Of a DNA stretch of 20,711 nt, positions 9,090-17,310 are shown piece by piece; within the stretch, counting starts at the first letter, position 1, and the number at the start of each line of letters is the position of its first letter. The notes beneath the pieces were generated by a model. That model saw nothing but the letters and a program-made list of their open reading frames with translations, searched no databases and was not told where the DNA came from. The stretch comes from Chara braunii (taxonomy: Eukaryota; Streptophyta; Charophyceae; Charales; Characeae). The stretch is from assembly GCA_003427395.1 (NCBI GenBank), contig BFEA01000390.1, positions 1,291,723-1,312,433 of the forward strand, written 5' to 3'. The position numbers and the translations under genes were made by a program.

Positions 9090-9552
9090 CAGGTTGTACA
9101 GCGCGGTTTAATTGCTCTCCTTGCCCGTTTGCCTCTGGATGGTTTCCAAATGTCATCTGCAGTTGCGTTCCTTGTTCCACAGCTGCGGCCTTCCACAACT
9201 CACTTGTGAATCTAACATCCCGGTCGCGCACAATAGACTTTGGCAAGCCAAAATCTCTGACCCGGTTCTCCTTAAACAACCTAATGACGTACTCGGTCTT
9301 CGCTGTCTCTGGCATCGCAGCTAACCAAGCGTATTTACTAAACCTATCCTAGATAACGAAGATATGTCTCATTCCACTCTTGCTGGTGACCAGCGTGTCC
9401 ATGAAGTCCATAGACACGCTCTCACCGGGCCTTTCCGAAATCGGAAGGGGCTTGAGAAGCCCAAGAGGGGACTGTGTACTGGCTTCTCTCTCTGACAGAC
9501 CTGACAAGTCTCCACGTACAGCTTGGCATCTCGCATCATAGTGGGCCACCAA
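9049..9552 (-). pseudogene. Integrase catalytic core (element 2, broken)
   Basis: Two frames together cover the core. In 9552-9349 the segment SMDFMDTLVTSKSGMRHIFVI holds the first catalytic Asp (codon 9408-9406) and ends at a TAG (9351-9349) directly before DRFSKY. In 9315-9049 the second Asp is in RDRDVRF (near 9225-9223), where the usual Ser before it is Arg. The Glu lies in HPEANGQGEQLNR (codon 9117-9115). A frameshift near 9085 moves the frame into the C-terminal segment. All three DDE acidic residues are therefore kept, but the protein is interrupted. Confidence 0.87.
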
Positions 9553-10877
9553 AACTGTTGCAGCAGATTGGCTGCAGTCTTCTTATATCCAAAAAGTCTT
9601 GTGGCGTCATGACACTCTCCTAAAAATAAACGATGCAAAGACTCCTGATTAGGCACACACAAACGTTTATTCCCGGCCTTCTCAAGAAACAGCAAGCCGT
9701 TGACCAACTCAAACTCGGCAGAAGTCAGTTTGTCCTTCGCCTCGAGTCTGCGAATGATCTCAGACATAAACGGATCCTCGCGATAGGCTTCCACCAAAGA
9801 GCGAGTTACATCGTCCACAAGCCCGAACTCAGTAATCAGCGCACCAGAGAAATCAGGCCTACGTGATAAGGCATCAGCAACCTTATTGTACTCCCCCTTC
9901 AGATACTGGGGTTCGAAGTCATATTGTTCAATGACTTCGATCCAGCGCTTCAAGGCATCACAAAGTACTGGTTGGGTTCTCATCCACTTCAGGATCTGAT
10001 GATCGGTCTTGACGATGAAGAACCTCCCAAGGAGGTAATGTCTCCAATGGGTCAGTGCCTTATAAATCCCGTAGGGCTTTTTCTCATAAGTGGACTTAGC
10101 CAACATCTGAGACGGCATCTTTTTGGACACGTACTCCATTGGCCTCAACTTTGGCCCCTCCTGCTGCGCGAGCACGGCGCCAATGCCATATTGGCTGCCA
10201 TCCGTGGTTACTATCAACGGCTTGTCAGGATCAAGAAGTTTCAAGAGCTCATGATGCGTCAATGCATGCTTCAGATGTCCGAGAGCAGCCTCGCACCTGT
10301 CTGTCCACTCCCATGGGGTGTCAAGGCGAGTCAGGTCAGTCAAAGAGGCGGGCACTATGTTGTAGTTCTTCAGAAAATTGCGATAGTAGCCGGTCATCCT
10401 TAAGAAAGACCTCATCTCAGGCACAAACTGAGAACGTGGCCAGTCACGAATGCTGGCCACCTTCGCGTCATCGGGCTTCAAACCCTCCACGAAAATCTCA
10501 TGACCCAAGTACAAGATCCGGGTGCAACCAAACTCGCATTTCTCCCCATTGATCTTGAACTTGTGCTGCCGAAGGAGACTGAGGACTTTGTCTAAATGCG
10601 CAACATGCTCGTCAACAGTCTTACTAAAAATAAGTACGTCATCAAGGTACACGATGACAAACATATCCAGGTAGTCATGAAAGATCCGATTCATAGCGTG
10701 TTGAATGGTGCCAGGAGCATTGCAGAGGCCAAAAGGCATCACCACAAACTCGTACAGACCGTACCTGGTCTGAATTGCAATTTTGTGTTGATCCTCAGGT
10801 CGGATTGCAATCTGATGGTACCCAGACTTTAGATCTATCTTACTGAAGTACCGGCACCCTTGCACTCTATCTAGCAA
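9369..10877 (-). pseudogene. RT, RNase H and integrase zinc region, 502-codon open frame (element 2)
   Basis: This is the longest coding relic in the window. Residues 1-130 carry RT motifs: catalytic Asp 15 in KIDLKSGYHQ, VVMPFGLCNAPGT at 45-57, and YLDD at 77-80 (10649-10638). Residues 218-340 are RNase H: Asp 225 in TTDGSQYGIGAVLAQQ, TDHQ at 290-293, and VADALSRR at 332-339. The usual catalytic Glu is Lys 266 (STYEKKPYG). Residues 419-465 are the integrase zinc region with CHDAT and CQVC, but the second His has become Leu (TRLFGYKK, element 1 has GHFGYKK). The last 30 residues are out of frame after an indel near 9465. The Met at 10877 is not a real start, because homologous RT sequence continues upstream past a TGA at 10904-10902. 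Confidence 0.92.
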
Positions 10878-11455
10878 GTCATCGATGAGCGATATGGGCT
10901 CTCAATTCTTGACAGTGATGGCATTGAGGCCCCTATAGTCGATGCACACTCCCTTCTTCCCTTCTTCGGCACAAATAAGACTGGGGATCCGTAAGGGGAG
11001 ACACTCGGTCGGATCCAACCCTTCTCTACGAGTTCCTTGAGTTGTCAGCGAAGCTCATCAAGCTTGCCTAGAGACATCCTATAGATCCTACCCTTCGGGA
11101 TGCTAGACCCTGAGATAATCTCTATTGCGTGGACGACCTCCCTCTCAACAACCCCTCTTGACTCTTCAAACAGATCAGGGTATTTAGCAAGTACTCCCTC
11201 AATCTCGCACGACATTTTCACCGGCTCGCCTGCTGCAAAGATAGACTAGATACATACCCTCCTCTGGATTTTGCTTATAATAATTATAAAACGTGGCCGC
11301 ACACATGCATCCGTACGACTCAATCAGACTACTAGCTTTGAACTTACGTAATTTGACGGTCCCCCCACCTGGCAAAGTGTGTTTGACCACTTTTCGGTCC
11401 CAGTCAAACTAGGGTTGTGCAACGGAGAGGTAGTACATACCTAACTAGATTTTAC
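10878..11455 (-). pseudogene. Protease tail, linker and RT N-terminus (element 2, broken)
   Basis: Going down the - strand from 11455, the sequence aligns with 147-600 of element 1: LGMYYL, FDWDRK, the linker ending in YNYYKQNPEEG (frame 11390-11199), then HAIEII, PKGRIYRMS, KGWIRPS, LFVPKKG and [10 protein letters not shown] leading into the 502-codon frame. It is interrupted by TAG at 11411-11409 (element 1 has CAG), TGA at 11047-11045 (element 1 has CGA), an indel near 10960, and TGA at 10904-10902. Part of the linker after PEEG is unlike element 1. Confidence 0.8.
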
Positions 11456-11839
11456 TCCGAGTTCGAGCACGACTTGTCGGTCACTTCTCCGTTGGACACA
11501 CTCATTCCGCGCCAACGAACTCGGCCTCGAACAAGATATCTCTCGCAAGCTCCTCCTGAAATGGATGGGGCCCTGGCCGATCGTGGCACCCACTGGGGAT
11601 GCACCCGAAGGACCTTCATCATTCAGGTGCCCGCCCACTTGCCCGTCTACCCGGTCTTTCATTGCTCCAAGTTGGCCCTTCGAGTTCGAGCACGGCTCGC
11701 CGGTCACTTCTCCGTTGGACAAAATCATTCCACGAGCGACCGAGAGCGATGACCATCTTCTCTTCTTGCGTCGGATGCAAGAGCTACTTGTCAAGGCACG
11801 CGACCAGATGGCTAAGACGCGGCAACGCATGAGCAAACA
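11433..11839 (+). repeat. Left copy of adapter-flanking duplication
   Basis: This 407-bp segment aligns without gaps to 11879-12285 (constant offset 446). I count about six substitutions, giving about 98.5% identity. It begins inside the protease relic of element 2 and runs into the integrase C-terminal module of element 3. Within the unit, a stretch of about 50 bp around CGGTCACTTCTCCGTTGGAC occurs twice (about 11457-11507 and 11689-11737). The copy most likely exists twice only because of the adapter-containing misjoin. Confidence 0.9.
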
Positions 11840-11840
11840 G

Positions 11841-11878
11841 CTGTCTCTTATACACATCTAGATGTGTATAAGAGACAG
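11841..11878. other. Nextera mate-pair junction adapter (assembly contamination)
   Basis: The sequence is the 19-bp Tn5 mosaic end CTGTCTCTTATACACATCT followed immediately by its exact reverse complement. This 38-bp palindrome is the junction adapter of Nextera mate-pair libraries. It is synthetic, not genomic, and shows that an untrimmed junction read was built into the assembly here. Confidence 0.98.
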
Positions 11879-12285
11879 GTACATACCTAACTAGATTTTA
11901 CTCCGAGTTCGAGCACGACTTGTCGGTCACTTCTCCGTTGGACACACTCATTCCGCGCCAACGAACTCGGCCTCGAACAAGATATCTCTCGCAAGCTCCT
12001 CCTGAAATGGATGGGGCCCTGGTCGATCGTGGCACCCGTTGGGAATGCACCCGAAGGACCTTCATCATTCAGGTGCCCGCCCACTTGCCCGTCTACCCGG
12101 TCTTTCATTGCTCCAAGCTGGCCCTTCGAGTTCGAGCACGGCTCGCCGGTCACTTCTCCGTTGGACAAAATCATTCCACGAGCGACCGAGAGCGATGACC
12201 ATCTTCTCTTCTTGCGTCGGATGCAAGAGCTACTTGTCAAGGCACGCGACCAGATGGCTAAGACGCGGCAACGCATGAGCACACA
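11879..12285 (+). repeat. Right copy of adapter-flanking duplication
   Basis: This copy starts on the first base after the adapter and repeats 11433-11839 with about six substitutions, including three close together near 12037-12045. Unlike the left copy, it continues seamlessly into the rest of element 3 at 12286. The right copy is therefore the more likely true sequence. Confidence 0.9.
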
Positions 12286-12853
12286 TGCCAATCGCCAACG
12301 TCTTCCTTACCCATTCCACGCCGACGATCTCGTTTGGGTTTCCGCCGCGGGAATTCAACCTCGAACTCGGCATCGAACAAGATATCTCTCGCAAGCTCCT
12401 CCTGAAATGGATGGGGCCCTGGCCGATCGTGGCACCGTCTGGGGATGCACCCGAAGGACCTTCATCATTCAGGTGCGCGCCCACTTGCCCGTTTGCCTGG
12501 CCTTTCATTGCTCCAAGCTGGCTCTTTACACGCCGGCGGAACATGACGACTTTCCCGGGCGACAATCACAAGACCCACCCTCTATGGATGGTTTTCAAGG
12601 GGTCAGCGACATTATCTCCCAGCGACGCTATGGCAACACGCCGACCGAATACTTGGTACACTTTGCGTACTGCACCCACAAAGCTGACCGTTGGTTGACC
12701 CATGCGGAACTCCAAGTAACAGCTCCGGATGTTCTCGCACGCTACGAACGCAAGATGCACGGCAAGCCGGTATCTTCGGCTCCACGTTGCACCCGCATCC
12801 AAGTTCCACCTTCAGATCGTCAGCTTCGCCCTCGACCCGGCTCGACTTCATAA
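12011..12853 (+). pseudogene. Integrase C-terminus and chromodomain-like end (element 3)
   Basis: The frame 12011-12853 (280 codons) stays open but switches in and out of the correct reading. Correct parts are the linker (SPVTSPLDKIIPRATESDD, FLRRMQELLVKARDQMAK, FHADDLVWVSA, about 12135-12350) and the stretch FIIQVRAHLPV...FHCSKLALYTP through the chromodomain-like TEYLVHFAYCTHKADRWLTH to LARYERKM (about 12455-12760). Between them, the true continuation (LGIEQDISRKLLLKWMGPW) lies in another frame, reached by one indel near 12350 and left by a second near 12445. The stop at 12851-12853 directly overlaps the polypurine tract, as expected for the end of gypsy pol. Confidence 0.82.
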
Positions 12854-12864
12854 GGAGGGGGGGG
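12852..12864 (+). promoter_or_regulatory. Polypurine tract of element 3
   Basis: AAGGAGGGGGGGG lies directly between the pol stop codon and the TGTTAC that opens the LTR. In LTR retrotransposons this RNase H-resistant tract primes plus-strand DNA synthesis. Position and composition both fit. Confidence 0.85.
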
Positions 12865-13340
12865 TGTTACATGTTGTGCCTACACACGGGCCCATTTTAA
12901 GGGGCCAAACAGTTGTTGAGGGGCTCCAGGCCGCATGCCATCAGACATGCGCCCTGAAGGCCCAGGACGGCCCCCAAGCTGAAGATTCCAAATAAAGGCA
13001 TCAATATTTATTTATTTATTTACTTACCTGTTGTCTTGTCCTTTGTCTGTGCAAACGTTGCTTCGGACTTACAGACCCCAAGGCAACGCCTTGGGCCAGG
13101 TACAGAGGCACAAGGCCCTTCTGAAACCAGACGCGTTTTGGCGCCTGACTCAACGGTACCAATACCGTTTCGGACCACAGGCACCAAGGCAGCGCCTTGG
13201 GCCAAGTGCACCGAAACGGGGCCTGATCCAAGAGTGGCGCGTTTTTGAGCCTGTTGCATCAGCAACACGGTCTGGATGTCCGATAGGGACCCAGACCAGC
13301 TGGGCCGTTTCTAAGGCCAGCACCAAGTAGGCCCAGCACG
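12865..13340 (+). repeat. Start of the 3' LTR of element 3
   Basis: The LTR starts with TGTTAC next to the polypurine tract. It contains a polyadenylation-type AATAAA at 12991-12996, followed by a TTTA repeat. Three clean inverted repeats are present: CCCAAGGC/GCCTTGGG around AAC (13077-13095), CGGTA/TACCG (13154-13167) and CCAAGGC/GCCTTGG around AGC (13184-13200). The 3' end is not identifiable without a second LTR copy. No matching 5' LTR is in the window. Confidence 0.65.
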
Positions 13341-14797
13341 CCCAGCACTACATATCGCAAGGCAGCGGCTGGACATCAGACAGTGGGGTAGCTCACTTCT
13401 TGAGTGACCCGTTGCTGGAACGAGGCTGCGCTATTCGAAGCACAGCACTGCAAGACTGGACAAAGCGACATAGGCGAGAGTGAGCGGCGGAGGCCATACT
13501 TGCCGTGGCGAAGTTACCTGGCGCCATAGCTGGGGTCTCCATGCAGTACCTGCACAGGCAACCACGACAGTTGGTACAGCGGTCATCACTTGTAGGTGAG
13601 GCAGCAAGGAGGGCGATAATTCTCCCTTCTCGCCCTCCATCTCTCCTCCTCTTCTCCTCCTTCCATTCTTCTTCTTCTTCCTTCTTCAGATACGAGAGTG
13701 AGAGTGGTTACAGGTAGAGGATAAAGGCACAGGTTACCGTGGGCATGGCGTTGTTGGCGCGAATACCCTTACAAGGGTATCCCTCCTGTTTTTTTGCAAG
13801 TGGCGGAAAATAAGTTCGATTCGAAATGTTTGAGTAGACCACGAGAGTCGCGTCAGTCTTTTGGCTGAAGGTTTGACTAGAATGTCGAAGAAGCAGAGAG
13901 TGCGTGGGGCGCGCAAGTTTAAGGAGCGCGTGATTTCTTTCCCCTATTGATGATTGTGAAGCCGACGTGGATGCCAGCCGCTTTGTGTTATTAAACTAGG
14001 ATTTAAGGATATTTTTCTGTTTTTGACTGGTACATTTGACCGAGACAAGCGCGTGTGCTTGGGGGACAGTGTCGACAACGATAGTGCGACTGTCTGCGGT
14101 ACATGGAGTGTGCGGGAGATAGAGTGTGCGCCAGGCTTCCGCGTGGTATGGGCGGGGGCCCGACTGGCGCAAGGTATCGACGACGAGGTGCGGACCGCAG
14201 AGGCCCGGGCTTGCACGGCGTCAAGGGTTTATTGTTGTCTTTGTTGTTATTTTTGTTGTGTTTGTCCTCTTCGGGGCGGGTGCGGGACTGGTTTTTAAAA
14301 GGCTGTCGGCGGGAGCACCACTCAAGGACCTTCAGCTCGCGCCCCTTTTTGACGGTTCGCTCGGGTTCCGGCATGTCTTGGATGTTGGCGAGGTTTCTCT
14401 ATTTTACGCCCGTCTTAAAATTCGGACTGAGGAGATCGCCATGCATGCAAGCCGGTCGGTGACTAGCCACGAGGCAGAGGATCTAAGTGGTGAGCCTCTG
14501 CTGCTACGCCCTCCGCCGGCTTGAGCCCGCAGTCTGTTATGAGAGGTTTGAGTGTGGGCATGCCGTTCAGGCCCCGAGAGTCAGGGTAACTAAGGACGAG
14601 CGGAGCACGGTAAGGGGGCGCTGGGGTGGAGACTGCAACAGTGCTATCGTGCGATTGGTCGTCGGACTTGGGTATAGGGGCGAAAGATTAATTGGACTAT
14701 CCTATAGCCGGTCCTTCCCGAAATTCCGTCAGGCTGGTCGGAGTCGCCGGGAAGGCGACTACGCTAAGGCGTTTGGCTGGCCGGTGGTGAGAGAAGC
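13341..14797. other. Non-coding interval; pyrimidine tract and one strong inverted repeat
   Basis: No gene is recognised. A 70-base pyrimidine-rich tract ends in CAG at 13620-13689 and resembles a splice acceptor. It has no identifiable exon next to it. ATACCCTT/AAGGGTAT forms a perfect 8-bp inverted repeat at 13763-13780. A + strand frame at 14126-14524 contains a hydrophobic run (FIVVFVVIFVVFVLFGAGAG) encoded by a TTG-rich low-complexity stretch. It has no family match, so it is not called a gene. Confidence 0.45.
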
Positions 14798-15600
14798 GAG
14801 CAACGACGGGTGCTGAAGCTAGGCAGTGAGGCAGAGCAACGACGGGAAGTGCTAGGTACTGAGGTGAGGCAGCAGAGTGACGGACGGGCGGGGGAGCAGG
14901 CAAGTGATGAAAAGTGAATCCGGACGTGAAGCAATGACGGGTACATGTGCAAAGGAAAGGAACGCAGCAATGAGAAGAGAGCTATGGCGGAAGTAATAGG
15001 AGCACACCCCGCTTGTTCCTTTATGAAAATGAGCAGGGGAAGATAGTAGACGGGGGTAAGGACGTAGGGCGAATTCGAATCTGGAATTAGATTTAGCAAA
15101 AGGTGAGTATGGAGAGAGGTTAGTAAGGAAGGCCGTGCGCGGAGATGGAGGGAAGTGAGGAAGAAGGGGGAAGGAAAATCGCTCATCTCGCTCATTTCTA
15201 GAGGAAATCGAGCGAGGGAGGACTCAGAATGGGTTTTTTTGGTCATGGCGACCCCGTTTCTGACCTCAGATCTAGCAAAAGGTTAGTGGAAAAGGACCTA
15301 CGAGAAAAAGTGCTGCGCGGAGGTGTCGAGGGAAGCGGACATGGTGGGATGAGGACGGATATCTCACTCGTTCCTTAGTCAAATCGAGCGAGCAAAGATT
15401 CGATTATGGGGTTCTGAAGCAACATAAGGACGATGACGGGTTGGAATTAGAGTTTCGAGGTTAGTTTTTGAGATTGGCGAGTAAGGAGTTGCGTCGGGGA
15501 GAGCGGTTAGCAAGGTGCTAATGCATCTGGCCGTGCTTAAGCGAAAGATTCATTGGGGCGCTGTTAGTCTTGAGGATGGTAGATTGGGATTTTTGGGTCG
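14798..15600. repeat. Degenerate purine-rich tandem repeats (36-bp and about 180-bp periods)
   Basis: A short unit starting GAGCAACGACGGG occurs at 14798 and 14834 (period 36). Further on, a unit of about 180 bp recurs: GGAATTAG at 15083 and 15443, and GATYTAGCAAAAGG at 15090 and 15269. The first two copies also share a CGCGGAG block and a block with CTCAYTCGTT or CTCATTTC followed by AAATCGAGCGAG. The third copy (from 15443) is weaker. No protein is recognised. It looks like an old local satellite. Confidence 0.55.
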
Positions 15601-16252
15601 TTGTAAGAGCAAAAGTGGCGTTAGTGTTTGCATGAGGGTTGTTGGTTCAGTCGGAGCTGGTATTACAGGCTGCACCCGGGAAGAATAACTTCGCACCATC
15701 CATGTATGTTTCCGTGTTCCTGCAAAAGATTCGTTTGACTTTACCCGTCCTTCCGACGAAAGCAGCGTAAGGCGAACCACGAGTTAATGGCTTACCTGTT
15801 GACTGGTGAGTTGCGCATCCTACCGGCGGGAGTAGCATTTATCTGCCTCTCTGCGGGAATGGGTGAGAGTGAACGATGGTGGATGAGGGTCGTACCGTAC
15901 GAGCTACGAAGAGAGGTGCTAAGGGAGCTAGCTGAAGATCCTTGCGCATTGGCACACCGTAACTACTTGATAGGCTGAGTATTGACGTGCGGGAGGGAAA
16001 GAGGAGCACCTACCTGCATGCGTGATCATGAAGGCCTGTGATTGGCGATGAGCCTGCAACGTGCCAACAGCCTATGCCCGTAATGAGTAAACGGCCCCTG
16101 AGAACTCTTTTCTGATTATACAGGTGGAAGTACACTTTGAAACCACAACTTGGAAGGGTGGTGGAAAAGGGGGTTATTGCTGCAAGTAAGAGATTCGTCA
16201 GGAAGGGATGCTTCGGCGGTTTGACTTGTTGACTAAGCTGTCAGTTTTGGCT
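15601..16252. other. Interval without a recognised gene
   Basis: It contains a copy of the short dispersed motif at 15714-15746 (also at 4299-4331). A 63-codon + strand frame (15787-15978) has a charged, amphipathic end (RREVLRELAEDP) but no known family and no supporting context. Nothing else is supported. Confidence 0.35.
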
Positions 16253-16731
16253 GCCATTGCGGGGCCCTCAAGCGATTGAAGGTATCAAGGTCCTCTCCTT
16301 GCACCATTCTTGGATCTGAGAGTCTCAAACTTTCTTCCTCTGCCCTTCTAACTCTTTTCAGAGGAAGGCGGCAAGCGGGATTGCAACCCGTAGGACCGCA
16401 GCAAGACTATGTGGGGAGTCCACCCACCGATTGCGGGAGCTCAGCCGAAACCCAGGAGGAGCTCTGGAGGCAAGGAACTCAGAGGTAACCTTTGCTTTCC
16501 CTTACAAACCCAATTATAACCCCTACCTGTACTCCTTGCTATGTTTGACTAAGTATATTGCATGCACCCTATAGTTGACTTTGGGTTTGACTTTTAGGAC
16601 ACGAACCAAACTAAGTAAAGGAATGCATGCTCAATCGCAGTTTCAATTTTGTTGATCGTCTGAAAGCAGATTGTGAGAAAAGGGGTTCCATCAAGGGGGA
16701 GGTGGGAGGAAGGCAGTTTTGCTTGTGTTTG
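16253..16731 (+). repeat. Dispersed repeat R, copy B
   Basis: Homologous to copy A (6512-6950) in the same order: GCCATTGC, a GGTATCAAGG block, AGAGGAAGGC, the stem-loop CGGG-ATTGCAA-CCCG, CCACCCACCGATTGCGGG, a donor-like GAGGTAACC near 16485, and the closing block at 16695-16731. Copy B lacks the TATAAA of copy A (it reads GATTGAAGG). As with copy A, a hairpin array follows directly. Confidence 0.75.
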
Positions 16732-16748
16732 AATGGGTCTTAAAAGGG

Positions 16749-17149
16749 TCAGGCATTGTTTCTAAGATAAATGGCCTGATTGTTGTGTTTTGTTCCGTTT
16801 TCTAAAGGGCCAAGCATTGTTTCTAAGATGAATGGCTTGGTCGCTGCGTTTATTTAATTTAACCAAGCATTGTTTCTAAGATGAATGGCCAGGTTGTTGT
16901 TTCTATGGGGTATTGATTGTGCAAGCTTTGAGGACCAGACATCGTTTCTAAGATTAACTAAAAGAGTATAACTAAGAGCTATAACTGAGGGTAACTTGGG
17001 CCGGTTGAGCATCGTTTCTAAGATGAATGGCTCAGTCCTACGCCCACTTTTGAACATCAAAACTCAGAGATATATATATAACTTGGATATTTCAACAGAT
17101 TAGGGCGACTAAGCATTGTTTCTAAGACGAATGGCTTAGTCATATGCCC
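16749..17149 (+). repeat. Hairpin array B (six copies of a conserved core, covarying stems)
   Basis: The core ATTGTTTCTAAGATGAATG, with small changes, occurs six times, starting near 16755, 16816, 16869, 16941, 17011 and 17115. In four copies the flanks pair: TCAGGC/GCCTGA (16749-16779), GGCCAAGC/GCTTGGTC (16808-16842), GGTTGAGC/GCTCAGTC with two G-T wobbles (17003-17037), and GACTAAGC/GCTTAGTC (17107-17141). Copies 5 and 6 add an outer GGGC/GCCC pair. Copy 3 is partly paired. Copy 4 has lost its right arm. Spacing is irregular (53-104 bp). The core is constant while both arms change together. Confidence 0.82.
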
Positions 17150-17208
17150 ATGGAAGAGAGAAGTAGTTGTGCAACCTGTTCGTGTATAACTAAGACAAAG
17201 AGTTGGCA

Positions 17209-17245
17209 GTCTAGCGTCGAGAGATCATTCCCTCTAGGCGCGTGT
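17209..17245 (+). repeat. 37-bp direct repeat, copy 1
   Basis: It begins GTCTAGCGTCGAGAGATCAT. The second copy is at 18500-18536, with about three differences over 37 bp. It lies 60 bp after hairpin array B. No function is recognised. Confidence 0.8.
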
Positions 17246-17310
17246 TTTTGGCTTTTTTAAAGTTCACCTTGTTTAAATCTCGTAAATGGCTTAGTAAAAA
17301 TCTGGGAAAT

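Larger units (their letters stand above)
7641..11455 (-). mobile_element. Element 2: Ty3/gypsy retrotransposon remnant, inverted relative to element 1
   Basis: It has the same family and domain order as element 1, read on the - strand from about 11455 (protease tail) down to 8310 (chromodomain-like end), followed by a GC-rich tail to about 7641. It is less decayed: one frame of 502 codons survives. It still carries several frameshifts and the stops at 11409-11411 (TAG), 11045-11047 (TGA), 10902-10904 (TGA), 9349-9351 (TAG) and 8884-8886 (TGA). Gag and the protease active site are missing. Its 5' end abuts element 3 at about 11455, inside the region affected by the assembly error. The exact LTR borders are not visible. 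Confidence 0.9.
11445..13340 (+). mobile_element. Element 3: 3' end of a second Ty3/gypsy (chromovirus-type) lineage
   Basis: Only the 3' part is present: integrase C-terminal linker and GPY-type region, chromodomain-like end, polypurine tract (12852-12864) and the start of a 3' LTR at 12865 (TGTTAC). Wording differs from elements 1 and 2 (DLVWVSA, KWMGPWPIV, FHCSKL), so it is a separate lineage. The front half is repeated: the same module appears at about 11457-11839, again at 11903-12285, and in fuller form from 12286. The first two copies flank a sequencing adapter. The LTR end was not located, so 13340 is only a soft limit. Confidence 0.85.

Noticed and set aside
9369-10877. Treating the 502-codon frame as a functional polyprotein
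   Set aside because: Homology continues upstream past a stop, the RNase H Glu and one zinc-ligand His are lost, and the C-terminal end is out of frame.
11433-12285. Genuine tandem duplication of the gypsy 3' module
   Set aside because: The two copies are separated exactly by a synthetic mate-pair adapter, so an assembly artefact is far more likely.
13620-13689. Splice acceptor with a downstream exon
   Set aside because: The pyrimidine tract and CAG fit, but no coding frame or donor partner follows that could be supported.
14126-14524. 132-codon + strand frame with a possible membrane segment
   Set aside because: The hydrophobic run is encoded by a TTG/TTT low-complexity stretch. The start is a GTG in unsupported context and there is no known family.
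14764-15246. 160-codon - strand open frame
   Set aside because: Its Leu/Ser/Pro-rich composition comes from the purine-rich tandem repeats on the + strand. No domain or homologue is recognised.
16749-17149. Regular short repeats with spacers, reminiscent of a CRISPR array
   Set aside because: Spacing is irregular (53-104 bp), the repeats carry covarying arms, there are no cas genes, and the context is a eukaryotic retrotransposon-rich genome.
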